Notes: generated from the sequence alone by a model not told the origin. Counted from the first letter of the stretch, positions 1 to 13,030 are shown. The stretch: DNA of 64,000 bases from Amphirosellinia nigrospora (GCA_004123355.1 SCHM01000004.1:6599017-6663016); one strand, 5' to 3'. Numbers and translations: made by a program.

Positions 1-2235
1 TTTCCAGTTTGACTTGCGCAGTTCGTCCACGTTGCCGTGGCGGATCCAGTTGATGAGCTCTGAAGGAGTCGCTGTCGTGAAAGTAATTCCACGGCTCGCG
101 ATGATTGACGAGATCGCCACAGGGTCTGCTCGAAGATGTTTAGGTACAATCTGGAGTGTTCCGCCGTTTGCGAGGGCCAGGAAAACTTGGAAGAGCGACA
201 TATCGAAACTTAACGAGCTCTGTTGGAGTGTGACCTCTTGGCCCTCACGATAACCAAGTCTATCCGTGACAATCTCAATGTTGTTGCGGAAAGACGCGTG
301 CTTCATCACAATACCTTTAGGAACTCCTGTTGAGCCACTGGTATACATGAGTGCAGCGACCGAGTCAGCCTTGGCCGCATTGCTAAAAGTGCTAGTGTTG
401 GTTGCCGAAACGTGGTCAACGTTTTGGATCTGATCTGCTGTCAGTAGCGTCGCGAACTGGCTTCTCGCATCTTTCTCGGTCGCGTTGTTGACAAGTAATA
501 AGTCAAGTTTGCTGTCTTGGACAATAGCAGATAGTCGGTCAGATCCCGATACAGCATCGAGTGGCACATAGGTTGCATTGCGGCGCAGAATGGCGAGGAG
601 TGAGCAGACCCAGTCCGCACTAGGATCAACGTAAACACCGACCCGGCTGCCGGTTCCAATGCGGCGCATGGAAGCAGCAATTGCACCTACTCTTTTCGCC
701 AATTTCGAGTAAGTGAGAGAGGTACCGGAGCCATCCACGATAGCGGACCTACCACATATCGCTCAGCCATCTGGTCGATGCGGTGAATCAGAGTCTCAGG
801 CCATTGATGCGTGTGTAGAGAGCCTGTTCAAACACATATTAGTAGCTCTCGGGGAAGAAATCATCACTTTTAACTTACCGCGTCCAAGTTGAAGCGCATT
901 CTTCACACCTTCTTGATCGTAGAGTGACGGAGTCGTCAACCGTAGAGCTGGGTTGCGAGAAAATGCAACTAGCAGGTTCTTGTACATGTCTTTTAGCATA
1001 TCCACATCTTGCGGCTCGAAGAGAGCCGACTGTCCCGCCATGATGACACGGCACTCGCCAGGGCTCTCGATAATGTCGAGGCTGAGGTCGAACGCCGCTT
1101 GTCCCTGTTCGAATGATACTACTTGACTGCTGCAGTCACAGAAGTCTCGCTTCTCTGCAATACCAGGTCGGTAGTTGACCAAAACTTGGAATAGAGGGCT
1201 ATGAGTAGTTGCGCGCGGAACACCGAGCTCATTCACAATGACGTCGAAGGGAACCTTTGAGTGAGCGAAGGCAGCCATTGCCTTGCTGCGGATATGCTTC
1301 AACGTGCTGGCGAAGGTTTCGCTGGGTTGGGCCTTAAGAAGCAGGGGCAAGAGATTCAAGTACATGCCAACACTCTGCATCATGCCCGTGTCTTGCCTGT
1401 TCGCAGAGCTGACACCAATGCAGAGGTCTTCCACGTCCACTAGGCGGAACAATAGGGTATAAAAGACGGCGAGGTGGAACTGGAACGGTGTAGCCTTTGA
1501 TCCTTCACAGGCCGACTGAACGCGAGTGAGCGCCTCCTTTTCTAGCCGGAATTCTGCCGTGTGGCTGGCATAAGACGTGAGCGCAGTACGCGACCGTGTC
1601 TTGGCTAGGGGCAGGAGCGGAAGAACTGGTGGCATGCGGCCGCCAAATTCTTTCTTCCAGAATGCTATTTCACTCTTCCACTGTCCAGATTCGAATTCTC
1701 GGTGCTGCTGCTCCGCGAAAGTCGGGTACTGGAGAATGGTGGTTGGGCTCGGGAGTCTCTTCGAGTCATACGCCATTTGCAGCTCGCGAAGCACTACTTC
1801 CAAGCTGATGCCATCCATGTTGATGTGGTGGTATCCAATGACAAGGCGGAATGCTTTAGAAGATCTCTTGAGAAGCAAGATTCTCATGTTCTCTCCCTCC
1901 GTGAGCTTGTATCTGTATTGCTGGAGCTTGCGATAGACCTGCTGCGCTTCAGCGTCGCTGGCAATTTCTTGTTTTTCCAAAGCCAGCGTCGGTTCAACTA
2001 GAACTTCTTGCATGGTCTGAGCGGAGTCATCGCTAGTGATGAATCGAGTACGCAATGCCTCGTGACGTTGCCCAATGATCTTCACTGCCTTCTCAAATCG
2101 GTTGACGTTCAGAGAGCCGTCGAGGTCGATGGCCAAAGTAATGTTGAGGGCGGAAGCGGGGTCTTTCAGGTACATTTCCAAAAACCAGATCCGAGCCTGG
2201 CCAAATCCAATTGGAAGCTTCTTGCTCACAGCGTT
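1..2235 (-). other. PKS-NRPS condensation and adenylation domains (A partial)
   Basis: The C domain (about 2,235-950) carries the catalytic HHINMDG (HHxxxDG) around 1,825 and joins the polyketide acyl chain to the amino acid. A 55-bp intron (824-878) precedes the A domain, with a frame change near 748. The A domain then stays open to the window edge and contains the nucleotide-binding motif [11 protein letters not shown] (around 315-350). It ends before the full substrate pocket, so the amino acid cannot be predicted. Confidence 0.85.
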
Positions 2236-5200
2236 TTCACTCTCTTCTGTGTCGACGGACCATACCGAGTCTTGTGACTGATCCTCGTCTGCGTTGATTT
2301 CCGACCCTGTACTTGAGGCAGGGGTGGACAAGCTTACAGTACTGGATTTCCCACTCGTAGTGACTTACTGTACGAGCCTTCGGGGGACTGACAGGCTCAG
2401 GTAAACCCTTCCACTGCACCGAGGGCTGTGGGATGGCTCTTGGTTTAGCCTCAGCTTTGCGGTCGCTGGCCTTCTCTTCGGACGCTGGAGATTTTGCCGT
2501 AGAAGGTTTCGCCGAGGGAGCTTTGTTAGTGGGAGCCTTCTTTGTGGCCTGTTCTGTTGGCTTATCTTTGGCTGAGGCGGTAGCCTGAGGTTTCCGCTTC
2601 CTCGCTTCGCCCTTGTCGTCAGGATTCAGGTTCGGTGTTAGTTCCTTAGGTAACAACTGTTGGGCAGTGTCGAGGATCTCGCCGATTGTTGCACCACCTA
2701 AAATTTTGAGGACTGGAATCTCAATCTGAAGCTCCTTGATAAACCATGACCGAATGTCGACAGCAAAGAGGGAGTCGATGCCTAGGGTGTCAGCCGTAAG
2801 ATCAACAATCGCCCGATTTTCCTCGATCTGCAATGTAGAGCGTAGTTTGGCAGCGAAAGCATCATGAATGATCTCGTATACTTCTGCTGGATTGAGTGCT
2901 TCCTGAAGTTGTGCTTTGACCGGAACGCCCCGCCCCCTGTTGCCGTCACTGACCAGTTCGCTGTCTTCATTTTCTTTGATGCAGTGCTGGAACATCGGGT
3001 TATAGAACCATGTGATATTTTTCTTCGAATCATCGCTGTTATCGATCATCATCAAGCCGGTAGAGAGCTCCGGGGAGGTCCCGTTTTCAGGTCGACCAGC
3101 AAAGACTGCTTCAGCAAAAAGCTGTCGGAAGTCCTGCTCTGAGAGCCACATGTTGCCGACTTTTCGCAAGAACTCTTGCTGTGCCAGAGTCAACTCTCGA
3201 GTCACATAGCCGTTACCGAAGATGGCACCGATATGCACTGCAGATGCATTGAGGCCTCTGCGCCGGCGCTCAGCTGCGAGTCCAGACATGAACATGTTGG
3301 CGGCCGCGTAGGCGGACTGGCCTGGGTTACCGGTTACGCAAGCCATAGACGAGAAGAAGACAAAGAAGTCGAGATTTGTGTCGTGGAAAATCTCTTCTAG
3401 ATAAGTACTCCCGTTGACCTTAGGCTTGGTGACTTTCTCGACTCGTTCCATGTCCAGTTCGGAGAATACGGTGTCATGAAGAACCATGGCACCTTGGGCG
3501 ACACCAGCAATAGGAGGCATCTTCTGGCAGATCTGGTTATAAACAGATCGAACCGACTCTCGATCGTAGATATTGCTAGAAGAGCGAAGTTAGTAAAAAA
3601 AGAAATATGGGAATAGATTGAACTGCACGTACTTGGCTATCGCCTCAACAGTGACACCTAGGCTCTTCATCTTGTTCACCCATCGACTGTCTACCTTGGG
3701 GTTTCGACTAGACACAACTATATGGCGGGCACCCTGCTGAGCCATCCATTCGCAAAGCGAGAGGCCAAGACCGCCGGTCAGACCAACGAGCCAATACGTC
3801 CTGTCGCTCCTGAATTTAACCCTGGTATCAATAGGTTCGATACGGACCGGGACGGTGCTGGGTTCGGCTGGCCAAGAGACCACACAAGCATTGTTGCCGG
3901 CATAGCCCTTGCTAGTCATGTCCTCCAGGGTCACAACTTCCAACTCCTGGCGTCTCCCTCTAGTCTTGATTTCTTGTTGAGCCGGCCACAGAGAATACTT
4001 GACGTCCACGAGAATGGACCGAATTTCCTGCTCTTGATGATTCGGCGCGATACGTGCCATAGAGGAAGTAAGCAGAGTACCGGCTTTCACTAGCGTGATC
4101 TCTGTCGATAAGCATTCTAGCAGGCCCGTAGAGAGGGCCTTGGCAGCTCCATGTCCAGAAGCAAGATAGAAGACGGGGGAGCGGTTCCGATCTTTGACGT
4201 AAGCAACTTCTGAATATCGGTCTTGGTGGCCTTGGGGTGAATATAGTCCCACTTCGAGCCAGGTTCAGCCGCGAGATAGAGGACTCTTGCCCCTTTGTCG
4301 GTGGCGATGCGATCCATTGCACGGCTCAGCATGCTGCTCGGTTGTAAGACAATGACAATTGTTCCAGCCGAGACATCCCGGAGGGCCGCACGAGCGAGAA
4401 TCTCGGTATAGAATAACTGAAGATAATCAGCCGACTTTTGTGCAGGGATGACAAAAGCTTGCGGAACTCTGATCATGGATGCTTGCTTCGGCGAGAGAGC
4501 CAACACAGTCTCTGCTGTCTTTCTGTTAATTCCAAGAACAGGGAATAGGAAGGTGCCTCTCGACACCTCCACGGTGCGATTGATCGAATGCAAGACATCG
4601 ATCTCCACGGCTGCCTCGGATCCAGCGGCACCACCGCCCTCCACGAGGTGCCACGATGCGTCTTGTGCTTTACGCTGGACAAGCTCGACGGCTGTTTCTC
4701 TGAGGGAAACCTGTTTAGTAATGCTGCGACGACCCGAGTTATATCGATCGTTTGGCCTCTTGTTCAACTTGAACCGAGGAATGTAGAAACGGTTCTCCTT
4801 GTCGAGGTACATCTCGGGTTCAATGGAATGAAGCAAAGGCGAGCTCTCTGCGCCGTCGTTCTCCCAGTTAGCAGCCATCTGGAAACGTAGCAGAGCCTCA
4901 GCAATAGCAGTAGGATCTGCAGGAACACTGGTGTCGAGGTCAAGGAATTGCAAACGCAGATGCAACATTTCCAGTACAATGGTCCTGCCAAAGCCGACCG
5001 CCATCCTAGAGTATGGGTCTCCAAAGCGGACTCCCTGGGTAACCCAGAGGACGTTGGTGGATTGCTTGAAAACCGATTGGAATCCACGCAACTTATCCGG
5101 ATTCATGGACTTGAAGACGGGCTCCTCGATGTCGCTAAGACAGAGTACAGTGCCTCCGACAGGAAGATCATCTGCTTTAATGTTGTCCAATGACCTAATA

Positions 5201-8200
5201 AACTTCACGTTGCCGCAAGACGAGCCTAGGATTCGGTGGACGTTTGTTGCCAGTGCATCACCGCCGATGACGGTCAATTGTGGCACCCACTGGGGCCGTT
5301 GTTATCTGTTGCTGTAGAGGCTGCTTCAGAGACTCAACCCTGTCATCCGTCGCCTGGGACACAATGACAGAGAGAGGGACAGGTAGTACTTCATCGTGGG
5401 GCATAGACGTGTCAATGCCTGTGAAACCGGTCTGCTTCAGATATGTAGCCCACTCCTCGATTCCAATGCAAGGAGACAAGGCCCGCCCATCATCATAACC
5501 GAGCCACCAACCCTCGAGACCACCAAAGAGCAGACCGAATCGCATCTGATCGTTCTCTGTAATCTCGAGGAGCAGCAGGTAACCACCGGGCTTCAGCAAG
5601 CGGCGGACATTGCGAAGTGTCTCGCCTAGGTTACGCGTGGCATGGAGAACCAAGGAAGCAATGATAACATCGTAGGAGCCCTCAGTGAATCCCTGGCCCT
5701 CAATATCCTTCTCGATGTTGAGCACCTTGAAGTCCATTCTCGAGCTATGTGCTGAAAACACCTGCTTCGCCTTTTCAAAAAAGCCGCCAGAAATATCGGT
5801 AAAGGTGTAAGTAGAAAACTTATCGCCAAGCGCCCCGAGGAATGACTTGGTCGCGCCACCTGTGCCGGCACCAATTTCAAGGACGTGCATATGAGGATAC
5901 CTGTGACCAATTTGGCTGGCAAGAGAAGCCAGATAGGTAGTGTAGCGAGGCATGCCGTGGGCGATGACGTAGAAGTCGTTCAGCATATTGTCTTGGAGCA
6001 TAGGCTCCAACATGGTGATCTCGCCACGTACGACTGCTGGCATATTCTCACCCACTGCGCGCATGAGTCTCAGGTCGATGTTGTCAGGATACTTGTCCAG
6101 AATATCGAGGATGATGTCCTTGGTATCATGCTGCCATTCCTTTTTAGCGAAGCGATTTGCGCCGCAAGCCACTTTGGAAAGGACATGATCCACGTATGCA
6201 AACAGGCGTGTATAATGCCATTCGAGGTTCGTACGCTTGCTACGAGGAATTTCCTTGTCTAACGATCGTAGGTAGAAGTAGGCCACCCTCTCGAGAGAAA
6301 AGAGGAGGTCCGGGTCAAGCTGTTGAACATCGACTTTGCCGACGATTTCCTCGCTGGCGGGTCTATCAATATCCCACACAAGCTCGGTGAATATGTTGAG
6401 ATCGTTGGCCTCGGTCGGGTGGAACAAAGGCTGCGTCTGTAGACCCTCGAGCTGGATGGCCTTGTAGGCGTAGCCCTCCGGGGAATAGATGCTCACATCG
6501 CCCGACAAACTGCTAGAAGTGCTGATCGACGCCGACGAGTCGAACAGAACCGGCGTCTCCTTGCCGGCAAAGGTTCGGCAGTGCATTGGGTTGATAGTGA
6601 GTCTGCGGATGCCTGTGGGAAGGTAGATGGAGCGCATCATACTGTCTCCCGGGTAGCAGTACGCCAGCATGATGGACTGGATTCCAGCATCTAACATCGC
6701 TGGGTGAATGAGGAGAGGCTGTCCAGAAAGCTGCCCGCTTTCTGGGTTCTGGATATGACCCATCGCCTTGCCCAACTTCCGCTTCAGGTCTTTGAGCGCC
6801 CGGAATGGGCCAGAATAGCCAAACCCAAGCTGTTCGAGGACATTGTAAAATCGATCAGACTCGACGTCTAACATGGAATCCTCGTCATTCTCCTGGGACT
6901 TGGGCGGGAGAAGATCCGAGGCGCTATCCGCATACGTGACACGGACGTCACAGCTCGCGTGACTGGTCATGGCCAACCCATCATTGTTAGAAGAGTAGAA
7001 GGCAAACTTCGCCGACACGACACTGTTCCCTTGTTCCTCGGATTCCTTGATACTGTCGAGCACGATTAAAGTGTCGACGCCCGAGTCATCATCGTTAAAT
7101 GTCACAGCTTGACCGACGACGAAGTCCTGGAGTTCAATAGATTGAACAGTAGCGTCACCGCGAATCTTCATCGAAGCTTCCACACAAGCGGACACATAGC
7201 CGGCGCATGGAAAGACGGTCTGGCGCTGGACTTGGTGGCCGTCGAGCCAATCGATCTCGTTGCGCTTGAGGATATTGCGGAAACGGAGTTGGTCGGGAGC
7301 ACCGTCGAGGACTTGACGACCGAGCAGCTCATTGGGCCCCTCTTTCCTTGTCCTATGAGCACGAGAGAGACGAGACTCGTGCCAAAACTTGCGGGTGTGG
7401 TCCCACGGGTATGTTGGGAGATTCTTCAAAGGAACGGGTTGTGCCTCGCCTGCTTCTAATTGTTCCTCGTTCATGAAGCTATTGAAGGCGACAAAGTCTA
7501 CAGCCCCTTCTCCCAGGTTCGCCAGATAAATCCGAGTCCTTGCGAGAATGACTCGACATTATCCTTGCCTCGTGATAACACACCCGTGTAAGGGATGGAT
7601 TGCCCGTCGAGGCATTCGTCCATAGTCTGCCTTGCGGGACCCTTAAGGGCTGGATGCGGTCCAACCTCAATGGCTATATCGTAACTTAGCCCATCCTCGC
7701 CAAGAACGACCTGCAGGGCCTCGGTAAACATGACCGGGTTCGTCAAGTTGAGGGCCCAGTACTCCCCTCGGAGGTCCGCGGTGACAGGAACTTCCGTAAT
7801 ATCGCAAGTGAAAACACTGGACACCCATCGACACTTCTTATCGTCGGACGGAGAAAGAGGTTGAATGCCACACTGCTGCAGAGAAGCTACGTACGATTTT
7901 GAACAGGCCAACATGTGGTGCGAGTGATAGGCCCGATCAACCTTAAGGAGGCGAGTGAATTTCTTCTCCTCATCGAGCACAGTCTTGATCTCTTCAATGG
8001 CGTCGGCGTCACCAGACAGGGTCACGCTAGAGGGAGAATTGCTCGCCGCTACACAAACACGGCCCTCGAAGGCTGGAAGCTCACACAACTCTTTAGCGTC
8101 TTCAAATGAAGTTCCCACTGCCAGCATGGCTCCCTCTTGCGTGAGCGACTTCATGTGCAGACCACGATAGTACGCCACGCGGATAGCATCCTCAGATGAG

Positions 8201-10242
8201 AGGTATCCCGCCGCATATGCTGCGCCCATTTCACCGGACGAGTGGCCTACCACGGCCGAAAACTCGATACCGGCCGCTTTCAGCATGTCAACAAGCATGA
8301 TCTGCACGGCCGTGCAGACAGGCTGCGACACGGAGGCCGTCGTTACCGAAGACGAGCTGGCATCGGCGAGGAGGTGCTCACGAAGCGACCATGTCGGCCG
8401 ATCTCGCTGGGGAGTGACTGGAGGCTCTGATCTAGGCGAGCAAGGATTTTGCTTGCGGCCGGTGATTTCTCAATCAACTCAGCACCCATGCGAGGCCATT
8501 GCGCACCTTGGCCAGTGAAGATGCCAAGAATACGAGGCTTCGATCCTTTCGTCTTGCTGGCAGGCTCGTTTGTGAGTTCGGTGCTTCTCCGAGCTTCGCA
8601 ATAAGGTCTTTGACGTCGTTGGTAGCCGGCACGACAGCCGCAAGGAGCGTGGATCGACGATTGCTCAGTGTCCGTGATAAGTCCGGGACTTAGCGTGGCA
8701 TTCCCCTTCCCACCGGCAAGGTATTCCAAGTACCTTTCCACCTGGGCGGCGAGAACACTCTCGGAGGCTGCCGAGAAGACGAATGGAGTAAAGCATGTGG
8801 CTGTCTTATTCGTCTGCTGCTTTTGGCGCGCGACATTGGGTTCATAGCTTTCGAGAATGGCGTGGCAGTTGGCGCCTCCGAAGCCAAAGCTATTCACGCT
8901 CACTCTGCGCACGCCACCCTTCGCAAGCTTGGGCCACTTTTGAGCCGCGGAAAGAATCCGCACCTTTCCATCTCCGTAGAGAGGCTTGATTTTAGGGTTA
9001 ACGTTGTTCAGTAGCAAATTCGGAGGGACAACACCGGCCTGTAGTGCCTGCGACGCTTTGATAACAGCCGCCAGACCTGCTGTCCCTTCCGTGTGACCGA
9101 TGACGGTCTTGATAGATCCGACAAACAAGGTGTCATCTGGATTGCCGGGCCTGGAATCGAAATCCGGGCCAAAGAACGCGTTGCTGACGGCCCGTGCTTC
9201 AACGGGGTCACCAGCAGGGTGCCCGTACCGTGCGCCTCGAAGAACTGGGGACGATCGGCGCGTTTAGTAATGTCTAAACCCGCCTTGGCGTATGTAGCTC
9301 GGATCAGCGCTTCTTGCGCCGTGGCGCTTGGCATCGTGATACCCGGCGTCCTGCCGTCTTGATTGAGACCTGTCTCACGGATAACACACTCAATGTGATC
9401 GCCGTCTGCAATGGCTTGGCTCAACTTCTTGAGCACAATGGCCGCGACGCCTTCGCCGCGAGCGTAGCCGTCCGCAGCGGCATCCCACATACGGCTTCGG
9501 CCGGTAGGGAAAGCATTTGTAGTTTACTCTCCGCGATGTATTGCTCTGGGCCTAAGATGACGTTGGACCCAGCGACCTATACGGTGTGATTAGTAACTTG
9601 TGCGCTGTGCCCAATTTCACTTTGAATAGGCACTTACAACCGCAATGTTTGAGTCTCCTGCGCGGATGGTTTGCACAGCTTGGTGCATAGCGATGAGACT
9701 TGATGAACAGGCTGTATCAATGGTCATGGACGGACCATGCCAGTCGAAAAAGTAGGACAGCCTGTTACTGAGAATACTTCTTGCCGTTCCGGTAGCAAAA
9801 TATGTCGGGAACGTCTCAGTGTCACGTCCAATCAAATCAGTAAAGTCAGCGCTCATGACGCCTACGTAGACGGCCGTATTGGAGCCTTGTAGCTCCTTCA
9901 TCGAGAGGCCTGCAGCTTCAATGCCCTCGTACACAGTTTCGAGGAGCAGTCGCTGCTGGGGATCGACAGAGTGGGCTTCAACAGAATTGATACCGAAAAA
10001 GTGGGCGTCAAAATTTCGTAGGTCTTCTTCCAGAAGATACGAGTGCCGCACATTACTCGTGCCGTGGTGGTGATTTTGGGGGTGATAGAAAGCTTCCATA
10101 CTGAATCTGTCGTCTGGAATCTCCTTCAGAACGTCCCTCGGCTTGCGTAACAGATTCCATAACTTAGATGGGTTATCACACACTGGCCAGGAAATCGGCA
10201 TCCGGTGCCAATGATGGCGATGGGCTCATTAGTAGCTGCCAT
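1..10242 (-). CDS. Hybrid highly reducing PKS-NRPS (partial, C-terminus off left edge)
   Basis: This megasynthase builds a reduced, C-methylated polyketide and condenses it with an amino acid. In transcript order I see KS, AT, DH, C-methyltransferase, an ER-less structural region, KR, ACP, a Lys/Pro/Ala-rich linker, C, and an A domain that runs off the window. The start is the ATG at 10,242, giving [19 protein letters not shown], the usual KS N-terminus. Introns are read at 9,577-9,637, 3,576-3,632 and 824-878. The frame changes near 10,176, 9,508, 9,221, 8,670, 8,577, 8,402, 7,515, 5,283, 4,175 and 748, and possibly near 2,340. Each change is 1-2 bases, and the protein continues with good family similarity in the new frame. 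No enoyl reductase domain is present, which fits the trans-ER gene at 16.8 kb. The terminal T and reductase/Dieckmann domains must lie left of the window. Confidence 0.9.
2650..2890 (-). other. PKS-NRPS acyl carrier protein (ACP)
   Basis: The phosphopantetheine attachment site is the serine of [13 protein letters not shown] (around 2,760-2,795). After it comes a low-complexity linker rich in Lys, Pro, Ala, Thr and Ser (about 2,400-2,640), as is usual between the PKS and NRPS halves. Two frames must be joined near 2,340. A splice of exact phase was not found there, so either an intron I misplace or an indel is involved. Confidence 0.82.
3000..4070 (-). other. PKS-NRPS ketoreductase (KR) domain
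   Basis: An NADPH-dependent beta-ketoreductase. The Rossmann motif GLTGGLG lies around 3,755-3,775 and the catalytic tyrosine lies in [11 protein letters not shown] (around 3,295-3,325). A 57-bp intron (3,576-3,632) splits the domain. The preceding region, about 4,175-5,280, is the non-catalytic part typical of fungal PKS-NRPSs that have lost ER activity. Confidence 0.85.
5540..6100 (-). other. PKS-NRPS C-methyltransferase (MT) domain
   Basis: An S-adenosylmethionine-dependent methyltransferase that adds alpha-methyl branches to the growing polyketide. The SAM-binding motif [16 protein letters not shown] (around 5,840-5,890) and the downstream [13 protein letters not shown] (around 5,560-5,600) are both intact, so the domain looks active. 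Confidence 0.85.
6480..7390 (-). other. PKS-NRPS dehydratase (DH) domain
   Basis: A double-hotdog dehydratase. The first active-site motif reads [16 protein letters not shown] (around 7,205-7,250). It keeps the catalytic His and the Pro of HxxxGxxxxP but has Arg in place of the Gly. The second motif, LDAGIQ (around 6,680), keeps the catalytic Asp. The whole domain lies in one open frame together with the methyltransferase. Confidence 0.8.
7640..8530 (-). other. PKS-NRPS acyltransferase (AT) domain
   Basis: The malonyl-loading domain. It opens with [13 protein letters not shown] (around 8,500-8,540) and carries the nucleophile serine in GHSSGE (around 8,240). That is the normal GHSxGE form, so malonyl-CoA loading is expected. 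The KS-AT linker just upstream (about 8,577-8,670) is read in a different frame from both sides. A further frame change sits near 8,402, between the first AT motif and the active site. Confidence 0.85.
8990..10236 (-). other. PKS-NRPS ketosynthase (KS) domain
   Basis: The decarboxylative condensation domain. The active-site cysteine lies in DTACSSS (around 9,705-9,720). The two histidines lie in EAHGTGT (around 9,235) and GHTEGTAG (around 9,090). A 61-bp intron (9,577-9,637) splits the domain just after the cysteine region. Three frame changes fall here (about 10,176 in a GT repeat, 9,508, and 9,221 in a C run). All catalytic residues survive when the frames are joined. Confidence 0.88.
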
Positions 10243-11287
10243 CTTGATCGTGGTAGGTTGAAACAAGAGATGTTGGTACAAGTCTATGAGCAGCAACGAA
10301 TGGGTATAATTCTTTCTTCTTAATTCATCAGATACGTCGATAATCAGTGAACCACTTCAAAGGTATCATGTCGTGACGTTTAGCACGACAAACTGGTATA
10401 GATAGATGTTGAAATCTGCACTCTTGAGTCTCCCTTCATGTGAATATCAAACAGCTACCTACCCAAGGATATATGATATATCAATCAATCACAGAGGCGA
10501 AGAAATCTGTAACACATACTTACCTAATTAGGTAGGCATGTAACCCTGATACCGGCCTCCGAGCTATGACTACCGCAGTCGGAGTACCGGGGCCATAATC
10601 TTATTTACTGTTCCTGCGGCTTGCATGCCGGAGACCCATTCGGCGACGGGTTACAATCCTACAGAGCCCCACCGATGGTGAGCACTTGGACAAGTTCAGC
10701 GAGCTTCCAAATCTCGAGGCATATCAGATTTTAGAAGGTAATTTACTCCGAAGAGTGGCGATGACCTAAATTCAGTACGTCATCAGCCCACCTTGATTAT
10801 AGCATCAAACAGCGAGTGGCTGGGGTGTAGCTCACATTACACGGATTATAGCCTACCACGCGTTAACTTGGAGGCTAGATAGTCGGGATTTGTTCCAAAT
10901 CATATCGGAAGCAGTCCTACGTCCAAAAGAACAAAATGAAGCAAAGCTAGCGCTTGAAAATCTGACATGTTGACTTGGCATCATGGTAAATGGTAGTTCA
11001 TAATTTCCAAGTCACACGCACATTGACACACAAAGGAATGCCCATCAGGTTCATTGTTGTAACGGCCAAATCATGGAGGATTAAAAAATAAACCGCTTTC
11101 CGCTTCGTGTCTTATAGTTAAAGAAAATGATAAAGGTAATAGCGGTTGTGGCAAATGGCTCGTTTATTTGACATTGTGGTAAAAGCATACCTAACTGAAA
11201 TTCTCTCAGGGCTCATGTGGCCTTGCTATCCTACAGCGTCTAGTATCTTATATAGAGACTATTTGACATTCTATGAGTTACTGCCTT
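10243..11287. promoter_or_regulatory. PKS-NRPS upstream region with inverted repeat
   Basis: About 1 kb without a gene between the PKS-NRPS start and the 3' end of the first P450. The notable element is an inverted repeat with CTCCGA at 10,557-10,562 and TCGGAG at 10,579-10,584. Outer CCGG halves sit at 10,552-10,555 and 10,587-10,590. It lies about 310-350 bp upstream of the PKS start. CGG half-sites of this sort are typical targets of fungal Zn2Cys6 regulators, but binding here is inferred. Confidence 0.4.
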
Positions 11288-13030
11288 CTAACATCTAGCC
11301 CTGATGCGTGCGATCGCCTTATCATCAGGTTGCCAGGAACCATTTGAGAGGGGCGTAGTTTTTAGAGGCAAACATTCGGGCTTAATCTCAATGTCATAAT
11401 TCTTGAGGAAATGCGCCAGCGCAATCTTAAGCGTGCTCGTCGCGAAGAACCGACCCGGCAGGCCTGTGTTCCATCACCCCAACCTGGTGAGTCGGAGCCT
11501 GTGCTGAGAAAATGGTACCGGTTTTCGTTTCCTGATTTCTGTCGCAGATCATAGAACCTGTCCATGTCAAAGGTATCTGGATTTGGCCACAGCTCCGGGG
11601 AGCGGTTGATAGCTAGGCCGTCGACAGCCATAATCGTGCCAGCGGGTAGAGTCGGGCCAATTGACAGCTGCACCGGTTTCTCAAGGCGACGCTGGAGGGC
11701 GACTATAACAACAAGTTAGACTAGAGCTCGCAAAGGGGTATCTTCCAACGTATCTTGACCGCTAGGGATGACTTACAAATTCCAATAGGATGCAGCCGGA
11801 AGGATTCGCGGAGAAAACTGTCCATTTTCTTGAGTTCCTGAAGATGAGTCCCGGGTAGGTTCCCGTCGATGACAATCTCATCCAATTCTCGGCGTAGAAT
11901 CTGAGCCGCTTCCGGGTGCAATGCTAACTCACACAGCGCATGGAAAAGCGACGATGCTGTAGACGGGGTCGAGTCGAAGCTGATTAGCATATAATCTGAC
12001 ACTAGCTGTTTGATGGTGGCTTCAGCCGTCCGGTAACGTGAGAGGAGGTATCCAGTGAAGGGGACTTTGCCCTCTGGCCGGGGTCGTAGGAGTTCCTTCG
12101 TATCCTTCGCTTGGTAGAAATCCTTAATGTCTTCCTTCAAGTGTGGAGTGAGCAGTCGCTGCATGTCCCATCTATTCTTGATGGTAGGTATGAAGTAAAT
12201 CGGAGCCATCAGGGGTCGGAGGATGAGGGGACAGGCGTCTAGGCACATGACCGCAACGTGAATGAAGATGGGCGACATCATCACAGACCTAATCCACTTG
12301 CGATTTGTTCCTAACTCCCGTCCGACAAAGGAACAAGCATTTATTTGGGTAACGATTTCGAACGCAGTCATCATTAGAGGAAACTCCTTCCAATCGCGTT
12401 TGCGTCCGAGGACATCGTCAAATGCATTCTGGCAGTCTTCTTGACGAGCTGCCACTCGAGCAGGAAGCGCACGGGTCAGATTAGCGATGACGGATTTGAT
12501 GAGTTCTGGTGTCTCGGTGCCGATTTGACTCCAGTGACCATAGAACGTGGAGTGAAAGAACGACTTCGCAGATGCGGTGTGCTCTGGAAGACGCTTGATT
12601 TCGTCGAAGGCGGACGGCGGGAATATGACGAAACTGTGGCGGGCGTTCACAGCCAAGAAGGGTTCACCTGGGTGCTGCGATCTGTGAGAACCTGAGCCTC
12701 CAAGGTGGAATCATGTTATGGGTCACGTACCTTCTCCCGTCCTTCCTTGATAACATCAAGGAAATGCATGTCGTTCCTCTTCACCACGGGGAGTCCAGCG
12801 GGCACCGGTATATGGCTGTTTGTAGTGCCACTGCCGAGATAATACAACACTCCAATAACCATTGCCACTGCAGCCACCAAGAAGAGATAGAGGCTCCCGT
12901 CTGGTAGTCCGCCGAGCGCAGTGCGGGCCATGAGCTTCGTGAGCTGCCATCTTGTGAGCTTCAGAGGCGCGACGCTCTGGCGCACAACCAGAAACGGCTC
13001 AATAATGTTCGTCTCGATGCTCGACCACAT
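11288..13030 (-). CDS. Cytochrome P450 monooxygenase
   Basis: A membrane-anchored haem-thiolate monooxygenase that probably oxidises the PKS-NRPS product. The start at 13,030 is followed by a hydrophobic anchor (about residues 47-65). Exons are read as 13,030-12,731, 12,674-11,777 and 11,702-11,288. The ExxR motif is in FLRESFRLHP (around 11,800). The haem loop reads WGDGTQAC, and then the frame shifts one base (about 11,455-11,465). In the next frame it continues as PGRFFATSTLKIAL to a stop at 11,288. Exon lengths plus one base give a multiple of three (537 residues), the usual P450 length, so a single lost base explains the break. If real, the loss would truncate the protein at the haem cysteine and inactivate it. 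Confidence 0.85.
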
